Positions 1 to 7,797 of a stretch of DNA of 64,000 nt are shown piece after piece (the first letter of the stretch is position 1; every line of letters begins with the position of its first letter). This stretch comes from Synechococcus sp. CBW1108. GTDB taxonomy: Bacteria; Cyanobacteriota; Cyanobacteriia; PCC-6307; Cyanobiaceae. Below the pieces are notes generated by a model that was not told the origin of the DNA, searched no databases, and saw nothing but the letters and a program-made list of their open reading frames with translations. The stretch is from the NCBI RefSeq assembly GCF_015840335.1, contig NZ_CP060395.1, positions 2,889,277-2,953,276 of the forward strand, written 5' to 3'. The translations under genes and the position numbers were made by a program.

Positions 1-566
1 TGATCAACGACGACACGATTGCCGCTGGGCGCGGCTTTGGGATGCATCCCCACAGCGACATGGAAATCATCACCGTGCTGGTGGAAGGCCAACTCCACCA
101 TCGCGACTCCCTGGGCCATGCCGAGGTGCTGCGGGCCGGTGAGGTGCAGTGCATGAGCGCCGGCAGCGGGGTGAGGCACAGCGAAGTAAATGGGGGCAGG
201 GTTCCCTGCCGGTTGTTACAGATCTGGATTGAGCCCAGCAGCACTGGCATCGCCCCGGCCTACGAGCAGAGGCCCTACCCAATTGGCAAGGCCTGGACTG
301 CCCTGCTCGATCCGCTCAGAGTTGATGGTGCCATGGCGATTCACCGACCGGTGCGGCTATGGAGGGCCCAGCCAGAAGCTGGCGACAAGCTGGGCCTGGC
401 AATCGCTGCCGGCAGCCAGGGCTGGATTCAGCTGATCAACGGCTCGGGACTAGCCGATGGCCAGGCACTCCAGCGGGGCGATGGTCTCGGCTTCGGCGCC
501 GGAACCGTGGAAGCCTTCAGGGCTGGGTCCAGCGGAGCCGACCTACTGCTGTTTGAGCTGGGCTGA
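1..566 (+). CDS. Pirin family protein, 5'-truncated by window edge
   Basis: The reading frame is open from base 3 and already carries the pirin signature GRGFGMHPHSDMEII, so the true start lies left of the window; the ATG at 42 is internal. Pirins are double-cupin iron proteins; some have quercetinase activity and others bind transcription factors. The HPH pair and the later RHSEVN segment are where pirins place their metal ligands. The second half (about residues 100-185) is the degenerate second cupin. The stop is at 564-566. The family call is secure; the substrate is unknown. Confidence 0.9.
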   Translation, partial: INDDTIAAGRGFGMHPHSDMEIITVLVEGQLHHRDSLGHAEVLRAGEVQCMSAGSGVRHSEVNGGRVPCRLLQIWIEPSSTGIAPAYEQRPYPIGKAWTALLDPLRVDGAMAIHRPVRLWRAQPEAGDKLGLAIAAGSQGWIQLINGSGLADGQALQRGDGLGFGAGTVEAFRAGSSGADLLLFELG

Positions 567-583
567 TGCTCGGTTTTTGATCA

Positions 584-889
584 TTGGTTTTTGATAAGCC
601 CAGAACTGCGCCAGAATCGCCATGGGCCAAGAAGGATTCCTCGCCTGTCAATTTCTCGCCTTTCAATTTCTTGCCGCTAGATAGACCCGATCCAGCCGAT
701 CAAGCCAAGGCGCTAGGAGCTAAATCCCCCTGGCTCGGATCTGGCATGTTGCTCCCCTGGCCCCGCTGCTGCCCCTGGCTACTGATCCTGGCCGGGGTAG
801 CCCTTGGCTTCGTGCTGGGTTTCAGCCCTTGGCTGTTCTTGCTGATCGGTGTCTTCTGCCTGCTGAGCGGCATGATTGGCAAGGCCTGA
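584..889 (+). CDS. Small hypothetical membrane protein
   Basis: A 101-codon frame from a TTG at 584, or only 47 residues from the internal ATG at 746. The N-terminal half is polar and proline-rich; the C-terminal half is a hydrophobic hairpin rich in Leu, Phe and Gly (two probable membrane segments) ending SGMIGKA. It overlaps the 3' end of the convergent TauE/SafE gene by 111 bases. The opposite frame there is polar and repetitive, as expected of an antisense shadow, which favours this strand. No family is recognised. It may be real only from the ATG at 746. Confidence 0.4.
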   Translation: MVFDKPRTAPESPWAKKDSSPVNFSPFNFLPLDRPDPADQAKALGAKSPWLGSGMLLPWPRCCPWLLILAGVALGFVLGFSPWLFLLIGVFCLLSGMIGKA

Positions 890-1648
890 GTGGCGGCGCC
901 AGGCTTCCCCGGCGGTGAGCAGGGCCGATCCCATCAGCAGCGCCGCAAAGCCCCGACGCAGCAGGCGGTCGGAAAGTTTTGGTGCCAGCCGCTGGCCTAT
1001 TAGGGCACCCATGAAGCCCCCGATCAACAGGGGGAACAGCAGCGGCAGGCCGGCGGCGGGCCAGCTGCCCAGGGCTGCCATGGCCACAAGACTGTTGAGG
1101 GCGATCAGCAGCAGGCTGGTGCCGCTGGCCAGCTGCATGGGCAGACCAGCCAGGAGCACCAGGGCAGGCACGATCGCAAAGCCGCCGCCCACCCCGGCAA
1201 TACCCGTAAGTAGGCCAATCAGTATCCCCTGGCCGCCGAGTAACACCCCACCGTGCCTTACCACTGGTTTGTGGCTGGAGACGGGCCGGGTGAGCAGCCA
1301 GGCGGCCAGCAGCGCCGCAATGGTGAACACCCCAAGCTGCACCGGTTCGCTCAGGTGGCCTGCCTTGACAAAACTGCCGCCGATCCAGCTGCCGGCCAGG
1401 GCAGGCAAGCCGAGGATCAGGGCCGGTTTGGCAGCCACCTGGCCACGCCGCAGGTAGGGGCCCAGGTTGCCCAGGGCCATCAGGGTGACCACCAGCAACG
1501 AAAGGGGTACGGCCTCCCGCACCGACAGGGCTGCGCCGCTGATCAACAGGGGCATCAGCAGGATCGAGCCGCCGGCACCGAGTACGGCGAGCAGAAAACC
1601 GATCAGGGCCCCGCCTGCCCACAGCAGCAACACCAGCGAGACGATCAC
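779..1648 (-). CDS. TauE/SafE family sulfite/organosulfonate exporter
   Basis: A polytopic membrane protein with the Gly-rich repeats of this family: [20 protein letters not shown] near the N terminus and [15 protein letters not shown] in the second half, each starting a four-helix bundle. The family exports sulfite, thiosulfate or sulfonates. The gene lies 40 bases behind the persulfide dioxygenase-rhodanese gene on the same strand, which fits removal of sulfite or thiosulfate formed during sulfide oxidation. The last 37 residues, after the final helix (GEAWRR), are polar and antisense to the small plus-strand frame, so the functional protein probably ends near base 890. Confidence 0.88.
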   Translation of the reverse strand: MIVSLVLLLWAGGALIGFLLAVLGAGGSILLMPLLISGAALSVREAVPLSLLVVTLMALGNLGPYLRRGQVAAKPALILGLPALAGSWIGGSFVKAGHLSEPVQLGVFTIAALLAAWLLTRPVSSHKPVVRHGGVLLGGQGILIGLLTGIAGVGGGFAIVPALVLLAGLPMQLASGTSLLLIALNSLVAMAALGSWPAAGLPLLFPLLIGGFMGALIGQRLAPKLSDRLLRRGFAALLMGSALLTAGEAWRRHSGLANHAAQQAEDTDQQEQPRAETQHEAKGYPGQDQ

Positions 1649-1688
1649 TTGGCCACCTTGTTCCAGGTCATGGGCCCAGCTGGGGCCT

Positions 1689-2810
1689 TCATGCTGCGGC
1701 TACTCCCTCCAGCGGGTAGCCGGCAGATGCCCACTGACTCAGCCCGCCGCGCAAATTGGCCACGCGTAAGTGGCCCGCCTTGAGCAGTTGCTGGGTGGCC
1801 AGGGCCGAACGACTGCCGGAATGGCACACCAATACCAGCGGGCGATCGAGGGGTATCTCGCCGGAGCGGGCCTCCAACTCGGGCAGGGGGATCAGCAGGC
1901 TGCCGGCCAGCCGACCATCCGGGCCCTGGTATTCCTCGGCGGAGCGCACATCCAGGAGAGTGACCTCCCCGCCATGGGCGGCCACCCAGGCCGGATCGAG
2001 CTCGGGCAGGCCGGCATAACTGAGCTCCACCGGAGCCCAGGAGGGCGTCGCCTGGGTTGATCGGGGCTTGCCGGAGCGCATGTTGCCGGGCAGGGCCTCG
2101 GCAATTCTGTGGGGGTGGGGAAGCTTCATGTTCTGCATGTAGCCGACAAAATCGCGCTCGGTGGCAGCAGCGCCGAGACGGGGATTGAAGGCGAGCTCCT
2201 CGGCAACTGAGGTGATGTTGCGGCCCGAGTAGTCGTGGCCGGGATAGAGCAGGCAGGGCCCAGGCAGGGAGTAGATCTGCTCGGTGATCGATGTCCAAAG
2301 CGTGTGGGCATCGCCCTGCTGGAAGTCACAGCGGCCACAGCCCCGCACCAACAGGGCGTCCCCGGTGAAGGCCATTGACAGATCGTCCAGCACGAAGGTG
2401 AGGCAGCCGTTGGTGTGGCCAGGGGTACTGCGCACTTCCAGGTGGCGGGCACCGAAGTTCAACCGATCGCCGTGGTGCAGGGGCAGGCTGACGTTGACGG
2501 CGCCGGCGGCGGCGGCCAGAGCGATGGCGCAGCCTGTGGCCTCGTGCATCAGCCAGCTGCCGGTGACGTGGTCGGCGTGGGCATGGGTGTCGATCGAGGC
2601 CACCAGTTCGATACCCAGCTCGCGGATCAAGGAGAGGTCGCGGCCGTGCTGCTCGAAGACCGAATCAATCAGCACCCCTGAACGGCTGGCGACATCGGCG
2701 AGCAGATAGGTGAAGGTGCCTGTCTCGCCATCGAACAGCTGGCGAAACAGAAGCGGGCCGCCCCCAGCGGCAGCAGCCAAGCAAAAGTGAGATGGGGCGG
2801 CGGACTGCAT
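1689..2810 (-). CDS. Persulfide dioxygenase-like MBL hydrolase fused to rhodanese
   Basis: Residues about 1-240 are a metallo-beta-lactamase fold with the THAHADH metal motif, the later STPGHTNG and FTGDALLVRGCGRCDFQ segments and the LYPGHDY histidine, the set seen in ETHE1-type persulfide dioxygenases. A rhodanese domain follows (about residues 265-370) with DVRSAEEY and the active-site loop VCHSGSRSA, whose Cys carries the persulfide. Such fusions oxidise glutathione persulfide to sulfite and can form thiosulfate. It is divergent from an ArsR regulator and probably cotranscribed with the TauE/SafE exporter. Start: ATG at 2810 with a plausible N terminus. Confidence 0.9.
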   Translation of the reverse strand: MQSAAPSHFCLAAAAGGGPLLFRQLFDGETGTFTYLLADVASRSGVLIDSVFEQHGRDLSLIRELGIELVASIDTHAHADHVTGSWLMHEATGCAIALAAAAGAVNVSLPLHHGDRLNFGARHLEVRSTPGHTNGCLTFVLDDLSMAFTGDALLVRGCGRCDFQQGDAHTLWTSITEQIYSLPGPCLLYPGHDYSGRNITSVAEELAFNPRLGAAATERDFVGYMQNMKLPHPHRIAEALPGNMRSGKPRSTQATPSWAPVELSYAGLPELDPAWVAAHGGEVTLLDVRSAEEYQGPDGRLAGSLLIPLPELEARSGEIPLDRPLVLVCHSGSRSALATQQLLKAGHLRVANLRGGLSQWASAGYPLEGVAAA

Positions 2811-2830
2811 GGCAACCGATTACTTTCTAC

Positions 2831-2847
2831 TATGAGCTTACGCGCAT
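2831..2847. promoter_or_regulatory. Candidate ArsR operator (imperfect palindrome)
   Basis: In the 118-base divergent intergenic region an imperfect inverted repeat reads TATGAGC-TTA-CGCGCATA (arms TATGAGC and, reverse-complemented, TATGCGC). It lies 20 bases upstream of the dioxygenase start, where a repressor would block transcription. Assignment to the neighbouring ArsR protein is inference from position and symmetry only. Confidence 0.35.
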
Positions 2848-2928
2848 AAAAGGCAAGGCGAGCCCTATGGGCCTGGCGGAGGCCAACTCCGACCAGGCAG
2901 AATGCTTTTAACGTCATAAGGTTTTTTA

Positions 2929-3276
2929 ATGGACTACCCCACACCTGGCTCCCCACCAACCCCTGAGCTTCTCGATGAGCTCAGCCAGTTCTTCCGGTTG
3001 CTGAGTGAGCCGGCCAGGCTGCAGCTGTTGTGCCAGTTGGAGCATCAGGGGCCCATGGATGTGGCAGCCCTGATCGAGGCCACAGGCTTCAGTCAGTCCC
3101 ACATCAGCCGCCAGTTGGGGCAGCTGCAGCGTGCCGGTCTGGTGCGGAACCAGCGGGAAGGGGTGCGGCTCACCTACGCAGTGGCAGATCCGCTGGTGCC
3201 CCAACTGTGCAATCTGGTGCAGACGAGCCTCAGGCAACGCCTGGAGCAACAGCTGCAGCTTTTGCAGTCCGCTTGA
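2929..3276 (+). CDS. ArsR family regulator, candidate persulfide sensor
   Basis: A 115-residue winged-helix repressor. FFRLLSEPARLQLLCQL opens the DNA-binding domain, SQSHISRQLGQLQRAGLV is the recognition region and REGVRLTYAVADP the wing. It lacks the metal-binding ELCVCDL-type motif of ArsR/SmtB sensors. It has exactly two cysteines, Cys35 in helix 2 and Cys94 in the C-terminal helix, resembling BigR/SqrR regulators that form a polysulfide bridge between two such cysteines. Cys94 is about one helical turn earlier than I expect for SqrR. Its divergent partners are sulfur-oxidation genes, so persulfide sensing is likely but inferred. Confidence 0.85.
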   Translation: MDYPTPGSPPTPELLDELSQFFRLLSEPARLQLLCQLEHQGPMDVAALIEATGFSQSHISRQLGQLQRAGLVRNQREGVRLTYAVADPLVPQLCNLVQTSLRQRLEQQLQLLQSA

Positions 3277-3291
3277 GCCAGCCTATCCGCC

Positions 3292-3453
3292 ATGCCCCAC
3301 CACGCCGATCGAGACAGCAAGCTGTGCGCCGTCTGCGGGCGGCGTTTTGAATGGCGCAAAAAGTGGAAAGACGTCTGGCAGGAGGTGCGCTACTGCTCGG
3401 AACGCTGCCGCCGCCGGCGCAGTGTCAGCGACCAGCAGCAATCGGCTTGCTGA
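3292..3453 (+). CDS. DUF2256 small zinc-ribbon-like protein
   Basis: A 53-residue protein starting at ATG 3292, 15 bases after the ArsR stop. It has CAVCGRRFEWRKKW in the first half and YCSERCRRRR in the second, the CxxC...CxxxC pattern of DUF2256, a short metal-binding protein common in cyanobacteria and proteobacteria. Function is unknown. Its last 29 bases overlap the convergent methyltransferase gene. It probably shares the ArsR transcript. Confidence 0.85.
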   Translation: MPHHADRDSKLCAVCGRRFEWRKKWKDVWQEVRYCSERCRRRRSVSDQQQSAC

Positions 3454-4279
3454 AGCTAAGAATCCTGTAGCGCAGCCAGCCCCAGCGGCTCAGCTGCTCG
3501 ATCCGGGCCGTATCGCGCACCGCACTCGCCGCACCCATGGCATCAAACAGTTCCCGCACCACCGCATAGGTGGGCAGGGTGTGGGAGGTGATATCCGCAT
3601 CTTTGCGGAGCTCCAGGCCGTGGAGCCTGGCTTGAGAGGTATAGCGGCGTTGATCCCAGCGGCAGTCGATCGGTCCGTAGGTGCCATTGCTAAACGGCGC
3701 CCCCCGCAGGCTCTGCAGCACCCGCAGCAGGATTGCCAGCGGACGGCAAGGCACAAAATCACTCAGCACCAGGCGCCCCCCCGGCCGCAGCACCCGCTGG
3801 ACTTCCTGCAGAAAGGCCTGACGGCTTGGGAAGTGAAAGATGCACTCCACCGCCAGCACCAGGTCCACACTGGCTGGGGCCAGGGGCAGGGCACAGGCGT
3901 CAGCCACTATCCAGTCAATCGTGTTTGCCGCTCGCGGCTGCACAAGCTGGCGAGCCCGCTCGATCTGGCGGCCATCGAGATTGAGGCCCGTAAGGGCAAG
4001 GCCATCCCAGTTCTGGTTGAGGCTGGCAATGGTTCCCCCGAAGCCACAACCCACATCCAGCACGCTCTGGCCGGCCTGGAGATGGGCCTGATCCAGGAGC
4101 AAATGGGTCAGGGCTTCGGCGGCCTGGGGAAATTCCTGCCGGGCACGGCGGGCGCAGGTGTGGGGATCTTGCCAGTATCCCCAGTGCACATGGTTGCCGA
4201 AGCAGCGCTCAAGCTGGGCATCGCCGGCCGCAAGTCGCCGCAGCACCTGGTCGAAATAGGGGAGGGCAGGGGCTGGCAT
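3425..4279 (-). CDS. Class I SAM-dependent methyltransferase
   Basis: The start chosen is the ATG at 4279 (MPAPALPYFDQVL), which leaves 29 bases to the upstream gene; an in-frame ATG at 4339 would overlap that gene. Motif I is VLDVGCGFGG, followed by the acidic loop LTGLNLD, VADACALPL (motif II) and VLRPGGRLVLSDFV (motif III/post-II), typical of small-molecule methyltransferases of the UbiE/Methyltransf_11 type. The N-terminal HVHWGYW resembles gamma-tocopherol and other terpenoid methyltransferases. The substrate is not evident. It follows the DUF6880 gene on the same strand. Confidence 0.85.
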   Translation of the reverse strand: MPAPALPYFDQVLRRLAAGDAQLERCFGNHVHWGYWQDPHTCARRARQEFPQAAEALTHLLLDQAHLQAGQSVLDVGCGFGGTIASLNQNWDGLALTGLNLDGRQIERARQLVQPRAANTIDWIVADACALPLAPASVDLVLAVECIFHFPSRQAFLQEVQRVLRPGGRLVLSDFVPCRPLAILLRVLQSLRGAPFSNGTYGPIDCRWDQRRYTSQARLHGLELRKDADITSHTLPTYAVVRELFDAMGAASAVRDTARIEQLSRWGWLRYRILSFSKPIAAGR

Positions 4280-4308
4280 GACAAGGCCATCAAAGGGATA
4301 CCAGCAAA

Positions 4309-5649
4309 TCAATGATCTACCAATTTCCAGAACCCCCACTTAGTGCCAAACAGTTCGACCAGGCGCAACACGAAGGCGTCATGGTCTTGATGGCCCTGCC
4401 AGTCGTCAATGCGGCAAGCCAATTGGTCGCAACTGCGCAGATGGTCTGCCGCATGGCGATAGCGCCTGGCGTTGCCAGTCCATAGGGCAAAGAAGACCAT
4501 CGGCCGCAGCAGCAGCGTCGCCGCCAGGGGGAATTTGGCGCTGAGGCGATCGGCTGCGGCCGTGTGGATTTCAAAAGCATCTCCATCCCACTCCTGCCAA
4601 TGGGCGAGCACATGGCTTGCGGCTCTGGCCAAAGCAGGCCATCCCACCAGAAAGTGCAGCCCCAGCAGTGTGACTGGATGGCCTTCGGCCTGCTGCAGGG
4701 CGCGCTCCTCAGCTTCTGCGTCTTCAAAGGCAGCGAGACGCTTTAGGTAGTCGCGCAGGTGGGGAATGGAAAGGCTTTTGCTGAACCACTGCCAGCGCAG
4801 CTGCTGGGCCTCGCTGGTGCGATTGAGGGCATCGAGCACGGCAATGCGGCAGTCAAGCGAATCGATCTGGGGCCAACCGTCCGTGTCTTCTGTGGCTCCA
4901 TCGAGGATCTCCAGGGCCTGCTCGGCCCGCCCAGAGGCCAGCAGGTGCGTGGCCACGCTGGCGGCAGTTTCGCGCCAGCGCAGGTCTTCCGCACTGAACT
5001 GGGCCAGATAACCATCCACATCCCCCCGGGCGACAGCAACCTGCAACAGATAGGTGCTGCCATCGGCGGCGCCGTGCTGGCGGATGTAGCTACCCAGCAA
5101 CTTCAATCCCCAATCCCCAAGGGCGTCCTTAAGGGCTGGCACCAGCCCATCAAACTGCCCATAGCTGTTCTCAGCCAGCAGTTCGGCTGCCTGCTCGGCC
5201 AGGGTTTCAGGCCCCAGCTGGGCAGCCTGGCAAATCGGGCCCCAGCCCTGGGCGGCGCGACCAAAGAAGGCCAGCAGTGCACCACTGCTGTCAAAACAGC
5301 GGCCCAGCACCCCCTCTGACAATTCGAGCAAGCGCAGCAAAAGCTCGCAGGCCTGGCTGGGATCAGCGGCTGCAATTGGGCCTGAGATGGCCTGCAGCTG
5401 GGCCTCGAGATCGCTGAGCAACGCCTTGCGCTTGGCCGCATCCAAAAAAGTGCTGGAGCGGTCAATCGCTGCCAGCCGTTTGCGCACTTCCTGGGCGGCA
5501 CTGCCAACCCCTTCCGCCGCGGCCAGGGCGAGGCGCAACCGTCGCTGGATCACGGCGTTGCCTGCACTCACCTCGATCAGCAGCTCGGCCAATACCTCCG
5601 GGCCTAGGGCTGCAAGGTTTTGGGGGTTGAGGGTGCGCTTACTGGCCAT
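4309..5649 (-). CDS. DUF6880 family protein
   Basis: The protein starts MASKRTLNPQNLAALGPEVL at ATG 5649; this N terminus and the RRLRLALAA...EVRKRLAAIDRSSTFLD segment match what I recall of DUF6880, large helical proteins of about 450 residues. The rest is alpha-helical, TPR-like repeat sequence (for example ASGRAEQALEILDGA), suggesting a protein-interaction scaffold. No catalytic motif is visible. The frame is open further upstream to 5760 but that extension is not family-like. No function is known. Confidence 0.75.
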   Translation of the reverse strand: MASKRTLNPQNLAALGPEVLAELLIEVSAGNAVIQRRLRLALAAAEGVGSAAQEVRKRLAAIDRSSTFLDAAKRKALLSDLEAQLQAISGPIAAADPSQACELLLRLLELSEGVLGRCFDSSGALLAFFGRAAQGWGPICQAAQLGPETLAEQAAELLAENSYGQFDGLVPALKDALGDWGLKLLGSYIRQHGAADGSTYLLQVAVARGDVDGYLAQFSAEDLRWRETAASVATHLLASGRAEQALEILDGATEDTDGWPQIDSLDCRIAVLDALNRTSEAQQLRWQWFSKSLSIPHLRDYLKRLAAFEDAEAEERALQQAEGHPVTLLGLHFLVGWPALARAASHVLAHWQEWDGDAFEIHTAAADRLSAKFPLAATLLLRPMVFFALWTGNARRYRHAADHLRSCDQLACRIDDWQGHQDHDAFVLRLVELFGTKWGFWKLVDH

Positions 5650-5689
5650 CACCTGGCTCCCCAAATATGGGTTTTCTAGGAGGCGAGGG

Positions 5690-5821
5690 CTAGATGCGGC
5701 AGCCCAGCCTGATTCCTCCTTGATCGAGGAGGTGGCCCTGCTCAGCCAGCACCCAGTCAATTTCGTTCTGGGTAATTACTCCAGAACTGAGAACCTCAAG
5801 GAAAAGCTCGCCTGGCACCAT
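5690..5821 (-). CDS. Short conserved-looking cyanobacterial protein
   Basis: Forty-three residues from ATG 5821 (MVPGELFLEVLSSGVITQNE then IDWVL... ending IRLGCRI). From memory, picocyanobacteria carry small proteins with a similar GVIT-x-x-E-(I/V)-DWV segment and a C-terminal LGCR(I/L), usually with about 15 more residues between them; if so this copy has an internal in-frame deletion. The frame is open further upstream without an obvious start. It sits alone between DUF6880 and the divergent DoxX gene. The recognition is weak and the product unknown. Confidence 0.4.
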   Translation of the reverse strand: MVPGELFLEVLSSGVITQNEIDWVLAEQGHLLDQGGIRLGCRI

Positions 5822-5991
5822 GACGCATGTAACGAAATTGTTACATTCCGCACCCCTGGCGCCCCTGTCGCGAGCCACCTTCCGTGGCACGCCGCCCGAG
5901 AGTCCCTGGAGCAACAGCCCAGGCCTGGTTGCGCCCCTGGCTTCACGTTTCTTAATCCAGCCTGCCAAAATCTCATAAAGGCTCTTCCGCC

Positions 5992-6654
5992 ATGACCTCT
6001 CCCCTCCTGCTTGAGCTGTTCGGTGGCTTCGCAGGCGCATGCTTCGCGCTCTGGCTGGCAACCCAGAGCCTGCCCTCCCCAAATTTCTCCATACTCGCCC
6101 CCTTGCAGCGGCTTAAGCCCCTCCTGCTGGCCTATCTGCGGAGGCCAGGGGTGGTTGCTTCGGCTGGGCTGCTACTGCTGCGCCTGAGCATCGGCGTGAT
6201 GATGATTCACCACGGCCAGGAGAAGTTGGCCGATCCCCAGCAGTTTGCCGATACCTACGTTGTGTCCCTGCACCTGCCCTTCCCCCTCTTCTTTGCCTAC
6301 GCAGCTGGCTTTTCCGAACTGATCGGCAGTTGGCTGGTGATCTTCGGGCTGTTCACACCCCTGGGAGCCCTAGCTCTGACCGGCACCATGGCCACGGCGG
6401 CCTATCAACACATCCTCACCGCTGGCCTCAACATTTACGTTCTCGAGCTAGTTGTGCTCTATCTCGGCGGCAGCCTGGCGCTATTACTCAATGGTCCTGG
6501 GCGTTTCTCCTTTGACGCCGGCATGGCTGGGGAGATGCTCTCCGAGCTTGAGCCCGGCACCCCAGCCCAAGAGACAGGCATCCAAGCAGGAAATCAAACC
6601 GGTTGGGTTGGACCCGCAGACAGCTTGCCAACTCCGATAAAAATCAACTTTTAG
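5992..6654 (+). CDS. DoxX family membrane protein
   Basis: A 220-residue protein with an N-terminal membrane segment, then a DoxX-type four-helix core starting at LLLLRLSIGVMMIHHGQEKL and containing the family features FAYAAGFSELIGSWLVIFGL and LNIYVLELVVLYLGGSLALL. DoxX proteins are small quinone-linked or redox-associated membrane proteins whose function in cyanobacteria is not settled. The final 45 residues are polar and variable. A hairpin 42 bases after the stop may end the transcript. Confidence 0.85.
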   Translation: MTSPLLLELFGGFAGACFALWLATQSLPSPNFSILAPLQRLKPLLLAYLRRPGVVASAGLLLLRLSIGVMMIHHGQEKLADPQQFADTYVVSLHLPFPLFFAYAAGFSELIGSWLVIFGLFTPLGALALTGTMATAAYQHILTAGLNIYVLELVVLYLGGSLALLLNGPGRFSFDAGMAGEMLSELEPGTPAQETGIQAGNQTGWVGPADSLPTPIKINF

Positions 6655-6696
6655 GCAAGTAAACAGCAGTCAGCAGGGGACCTCACAGCGAACAGC

Positions 6697-6723
6697 CCCT
6701 TTGGCTATTTCTTAACCAAAGGG
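6697..6723 (+). terminator. Stem-loop downstream of doxX-like gene
   Basis: An 8-bp perfect stem, CCCTTTGG pairing with CCAAAGGG across an 11-base loop, 42 bases after the DoxX stop and 95 bases before the next start. It is not followed by a strong T run, so it may be a weak terminator or a processing hairpin. Confidence 0.4.
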
Positions 6724-6818
6724 CCTTCGATTTGCTTCAGAGTGCTGGAGAAGTAATCACCTGTTTCTACAGGGTCAAGGCCACCGGCGTAGACATTGAA
6801 TCGATTTGATAACTAACC

Positions 6819-7797
6819 ATGGAGTTACCTTCCGCCAACATCCTTCCCTGCCCACTTTCTGCCGGCTGGGAGGTTGTTGAGCAGCGGCAGATCGAGCCGA
6901 GCCAGGGGGGCGGCTTTTCGGCCGGAGCTTACCGACCAGAACTCGATGAATTGTGGCTGCTGAGCGATGCGACCAGCGGCAGCATCAGCCGGTGGCGTGG
7001 CTTACGTGATCGCGGCCTCGGCGGGCTTGAGCCGTTGCCGCCGCTCCGCCTGAATCAACCCCAGCCGATGGATGGCGAAGGCCTCGTGCTTGATGGGCCC
7101 AACATCTGGGTGGCAAGCGAGGGGCGACTACAGCCGGCCCATGCCGCGGGCCTGCTGCGCTACGACATCGGTACGGGGATGCTCAGGCAGAGCCAGGCCC
7201 TTCCGCCGGCCTGGCAGCTGCAGACCAATCGGGGCCTGCGCAGCAACGGCGGGCCCGAGTCGCTCACGCGCCTAGGCCACTGGCGGCGACCTGCTGATGG
7301 CGGCAGAGATGCCCCTGCTGCAGGATCCGCCTGAGCGTGTCCGACTGCTGCGTTGGCAGAGGGATGACCGGGGCACGCTGCAGCCCCGGAGCCTGCGCCC
7401 TCTGGCCCTGCCGGCAGAGGGCTGGGGGCTTACCGATCTGCTGGCCAGCGAGCAGGAATTACTCGGGCTGTGGCGCCGCTTCACAGCTCCAGATCAGTGG
7501 CAGGCGCGCCTAGTGCTCTACCCCGCGGAAGCCATGGCCGCTGGGCCCAGCAGCGACCCCGCTGGCAGACCGGTGACGCCGCTGGTCAGCTGGAATCTGC
7601 TGCAACTCGGCCTGCCCGCCGACAACTGGGAGGTGGTGCTGGCAACGCCCCCCATGCCCGATGGCCGCCCAAGCGTACTTCTGGCGACTGATGACAACTT
7701 CAATCCCCGGCAACGTTCACTGGTGGCACGGCTGGTGCCACGCCAGATTGCGGGCTGCCGTTCCACTGGCCAACGCAGTTTCAAAAGCGAACCATGA
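6819..7797 (+). pseudogene. Esterase-like-of-phytase domain protein, one-base frameshift
   Basis: The first frame (6819 onward) gives beta-propeller-like sequence (ELDELWLLSDATSGSISRW, DGEGLVLDGPNIWVASEG, NRGLRSNGGPESLTRL) typical of the phytase-like esterase domain. It stops making sense after about base 7274, while a second frame carries the expected continuation from base 7278 (ATGGDLLMAAEMPLLQDP) to the stop at 7797. Removing one G from the GG at 7275-7276 joins the halves as TRLATGGDLLMAAE, so a single inserted base breaks the gene. The stop overlaps the next ATG (ATGA at 7794-7797), so the two genes form an operon. It could be a real mutation or a sequencing error. Confidence 0.75.

Noticed and set aside
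3131-4315. 394-codon plus-strand frame across the ArsR, DUF2256 and methyltransferase genes
   Set aside because: It conflicts with three well-supported genes and has no family-like sequence.
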